From NCBI GenBank assembly GCA_001695595.3, contig MBPM02000030.1, positions 62,001-126,000 on the forward strand: a stretch of 64,000 bases of DNA, read 5' to 3'. Shown here piece by piece: positions 62,604-64,000 of this stretch (positions are counted from its first letter, which is position 1; each line of letters starts with the position of its first letter). The stretch comes from Plasmopara viticola. Lineage: Eukaryota; Oomycota; Peronosporomycetes; Peronosporales; Peronosporaceae. A program made the position numbers and the translations under genes. The notes beneath the pieces are model-generated. The model worked only from the letters and a program-made list of their open reading frames with translations. It ran no database searches and was not told the DNA's origin.

Positions 62604-63736
62604 TCGCTTTAAAGGCTGTGTGAAGTACTACTTCAACATTTTAGGTTCACTTCTCGTCCTGTTAGTTACTTTCAGCCGACTTAATCTGAATTTAGTAACC
62701 TGCATTCAAATGCAAGGCCCGAGAACAGGGTCCGAGTTCGTACAGCATTGAACGACAAGCCTGTCATTCATGTCATTGACGACGGGAAGCAGAGAAAGAC
62801 AGTGTGATAAGGATAGTGTTGCATGCTTATACACTGTGTTGTGGCTTAACTACGTCTGTGCATGTCTAGACTGATGGAAAGGACGTACCTGTGGCCACAC
62901 ATCGACCTATTAAATTTGCTGGATCGGTGTGAAGCCAGTTTCGATCTTACGACTAGCTTGGCTGCCGGTACGCAAGAATGGACGTTGAAATCCTTATGAG
63001 ATTGTCACTCTACCTAGCTTGTTGCTGTCTTCCATAAAGCAATACGAAGCAAAGTACAGCCAATAACGATAATAAGCGTGATAGCAGGCCATATCGAATT
63101 GTATAGAGTCAACTATTAGTGTTGAGTATCTCATTCGTCGCAATATCCCTTGGCATGCGATCCATAAAATTATTCGAAAGCCATAGTGCTAATTATTTCG
63201 CTAGAATCTGCGGGCACGGTTTAGGTTTGCCAAGTTCATCACTGACGCAATCTCAAGAACTGTGGCAAGAATTTGGTCGACTATGAATAAATTGATTAAT
63301 TGTATCGTTAGTTGAGTTCTGACGTGTTTTTGCACTGGACCAAGTGCACAATTTGGCACATACACGCTTCAACTGAAAATGTTTTGATCGCATTCAGGAA
63401 GCAGCAAAATTCACGCGGCTCAAGTCTGTCGCTTTCTCTCTCACCTCAAATAGCTTAAGTGGTGGTGATAATGGCTATATCCGATCATTTGTACAAATAC
63501 TTGTACGAATACTCGCTGTGATTGCGGTAAATTTGCGTAATGGGTGAATGACCCACACTATCACACTTTTTTAATAATCATAAAGAATTAGAATCCTTTG
63601 AGCATTTGCCATTAGATTCGCAAGGACCATGCAACATACGGTTCATAATGGCTACAGTATCCGGAAGCTTAGCTAACACTCGCTCGTTGAGTTTTTTGGC
63701 TGCGTAGCCTATCCGTTAAGTTACAATGATGAGGAT
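62604..63736. other. no gene seen
   Basis: No open frame, family flank or transposon motif that I recognise. Confidence 0.4.
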
Positions 63737-64000
63737 ATGATCATGTTAAGAGACATGCTCTCGAACATTGGCTACAATGCACTGTGGAACACCTCAGCCA
63801 ATAAACTTCAGAGGAACGTATCGCTATTTACTGCATACGAGCCACTAAGTTTGTGCGATCATGAACGCTTTAATAATCGCGTTGGTTCTCCATCTATCCC
63901 AATCATGTTTGTTTACACGTCATCTTTACTCTCTGCGTGTAGCTGTAGGGTCTTGGTTTGGCTGGTGTATCTGACGCAGGCTCCCAAAATGAAGAATTCG
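63737..64000 (+). CDS. open frame running off the right edge (partial, 88 codons)
   Basis: The frame starts with ATG at 63737 and stays open to the last base; it is also open upstream to about 63678. It begins MIMLRDMLSNIGYNALWNTS, and near residues 57-77 it has a hydrophobic stretch (MFVYTSSLLSACSCRVLVWL). No family is recognised. It could be a first exon, or chance. Confidence 0.2.
   Translation, partial: MIMLRDMLSNIGYNALWNTSANKLQRNVSLFTAYEPLSLCDHERFNNRVGSPSIPIMFVYTSSLLSACSCRVLVWLVYLTQAPKMKNS

Noticed and set aside
1..64000. bacterial features (operons, CRISPR arrays, ribosome binding sites)
   Set aside because: Introns, LTR retrotransposons and a SNARE gene show a eukaryotic nuclear genome; no CRISPR-like spaced repeats were seen.

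Overview
The window looks like nuclear DNA of an oomycete, most likely a Phytophthora or downy-mildew relative (Peronosporales). That is inference from four things seen here. Eight intact single-exon genes encode signal-peptide proteins with a conserved post-signal motif, arranged like a secreted effector cluster. CTCATTCYCCATTTTA-type initiator/flanking-promoter sites lie 20-55 bases before most of their start codons. Two ordinary eukaryotic genes carry short introns. Ty1/Copia and Ty3/Gypsy remains are abundant. I cannot name the species.

Region 0-44.8 kb is a long array of one gene family. Intact members start at 5733 (+), 9829 (-), 10585 (+), 19087 (+), 32818 (+), 39311 (+) and 43515 (+), and an outlier starts at 61763 (-) beyond the housekeeping genes. 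Each encodes about 340-370 residues: a signal peptide, a HGLDTLP-like stretch, an invariant W-P-x-R-[L/H]-L motif where RxLR effectors carry RxLR, then an all-helical region with conserved Trp and Tyr positions resembling WY/LWY effector folds. At least nine broken copies lie between them. Genes and pseudogenes share a roughly 200-base conserved 3' module and conserved 5' flanks, so the duplication unit is much larger than the coding region. From 28 to 44.8 kb the array is built partly from a duplicated pair: an A-type gene followed by a B-type pseudogene that already carried its frameshift.

Mobile elements have reshaped the array. They include a young Copia element with identical LTRs and a 5-bp target duplication (23090-27548), an older decayed relative (13873-18152), and a third Copia fragment that splits a pseudogene (2058-3465). 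Two copies of a 320-bp SINE-like repeat are present; one has a perfect 15-bp target duplication and an empty paralogous site.

Region 44.8-64 kb is gene-poor. A divergent pair sits at 54.1-55.6 kb: a four-exon YKT6 SNARE gene and a two-exon coiled-coil gene with a GPS2-like helix. Around it are decayed Copia reverse transcriptase, a Gypsy protease remnant, unrecognised small ORFs, the outlying family member and a palindromic MITE-like repeat. The last 264 bases hold an open frame running off the window edge.

Taken together, one rapidly duplicating family of putative secreted host-interaction proteins, its decaying relics and the transposons inserted among them account for most of the first 45 kb. 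Apart from the outlier, the rest is ordinary genome with two conserved cellular genes.
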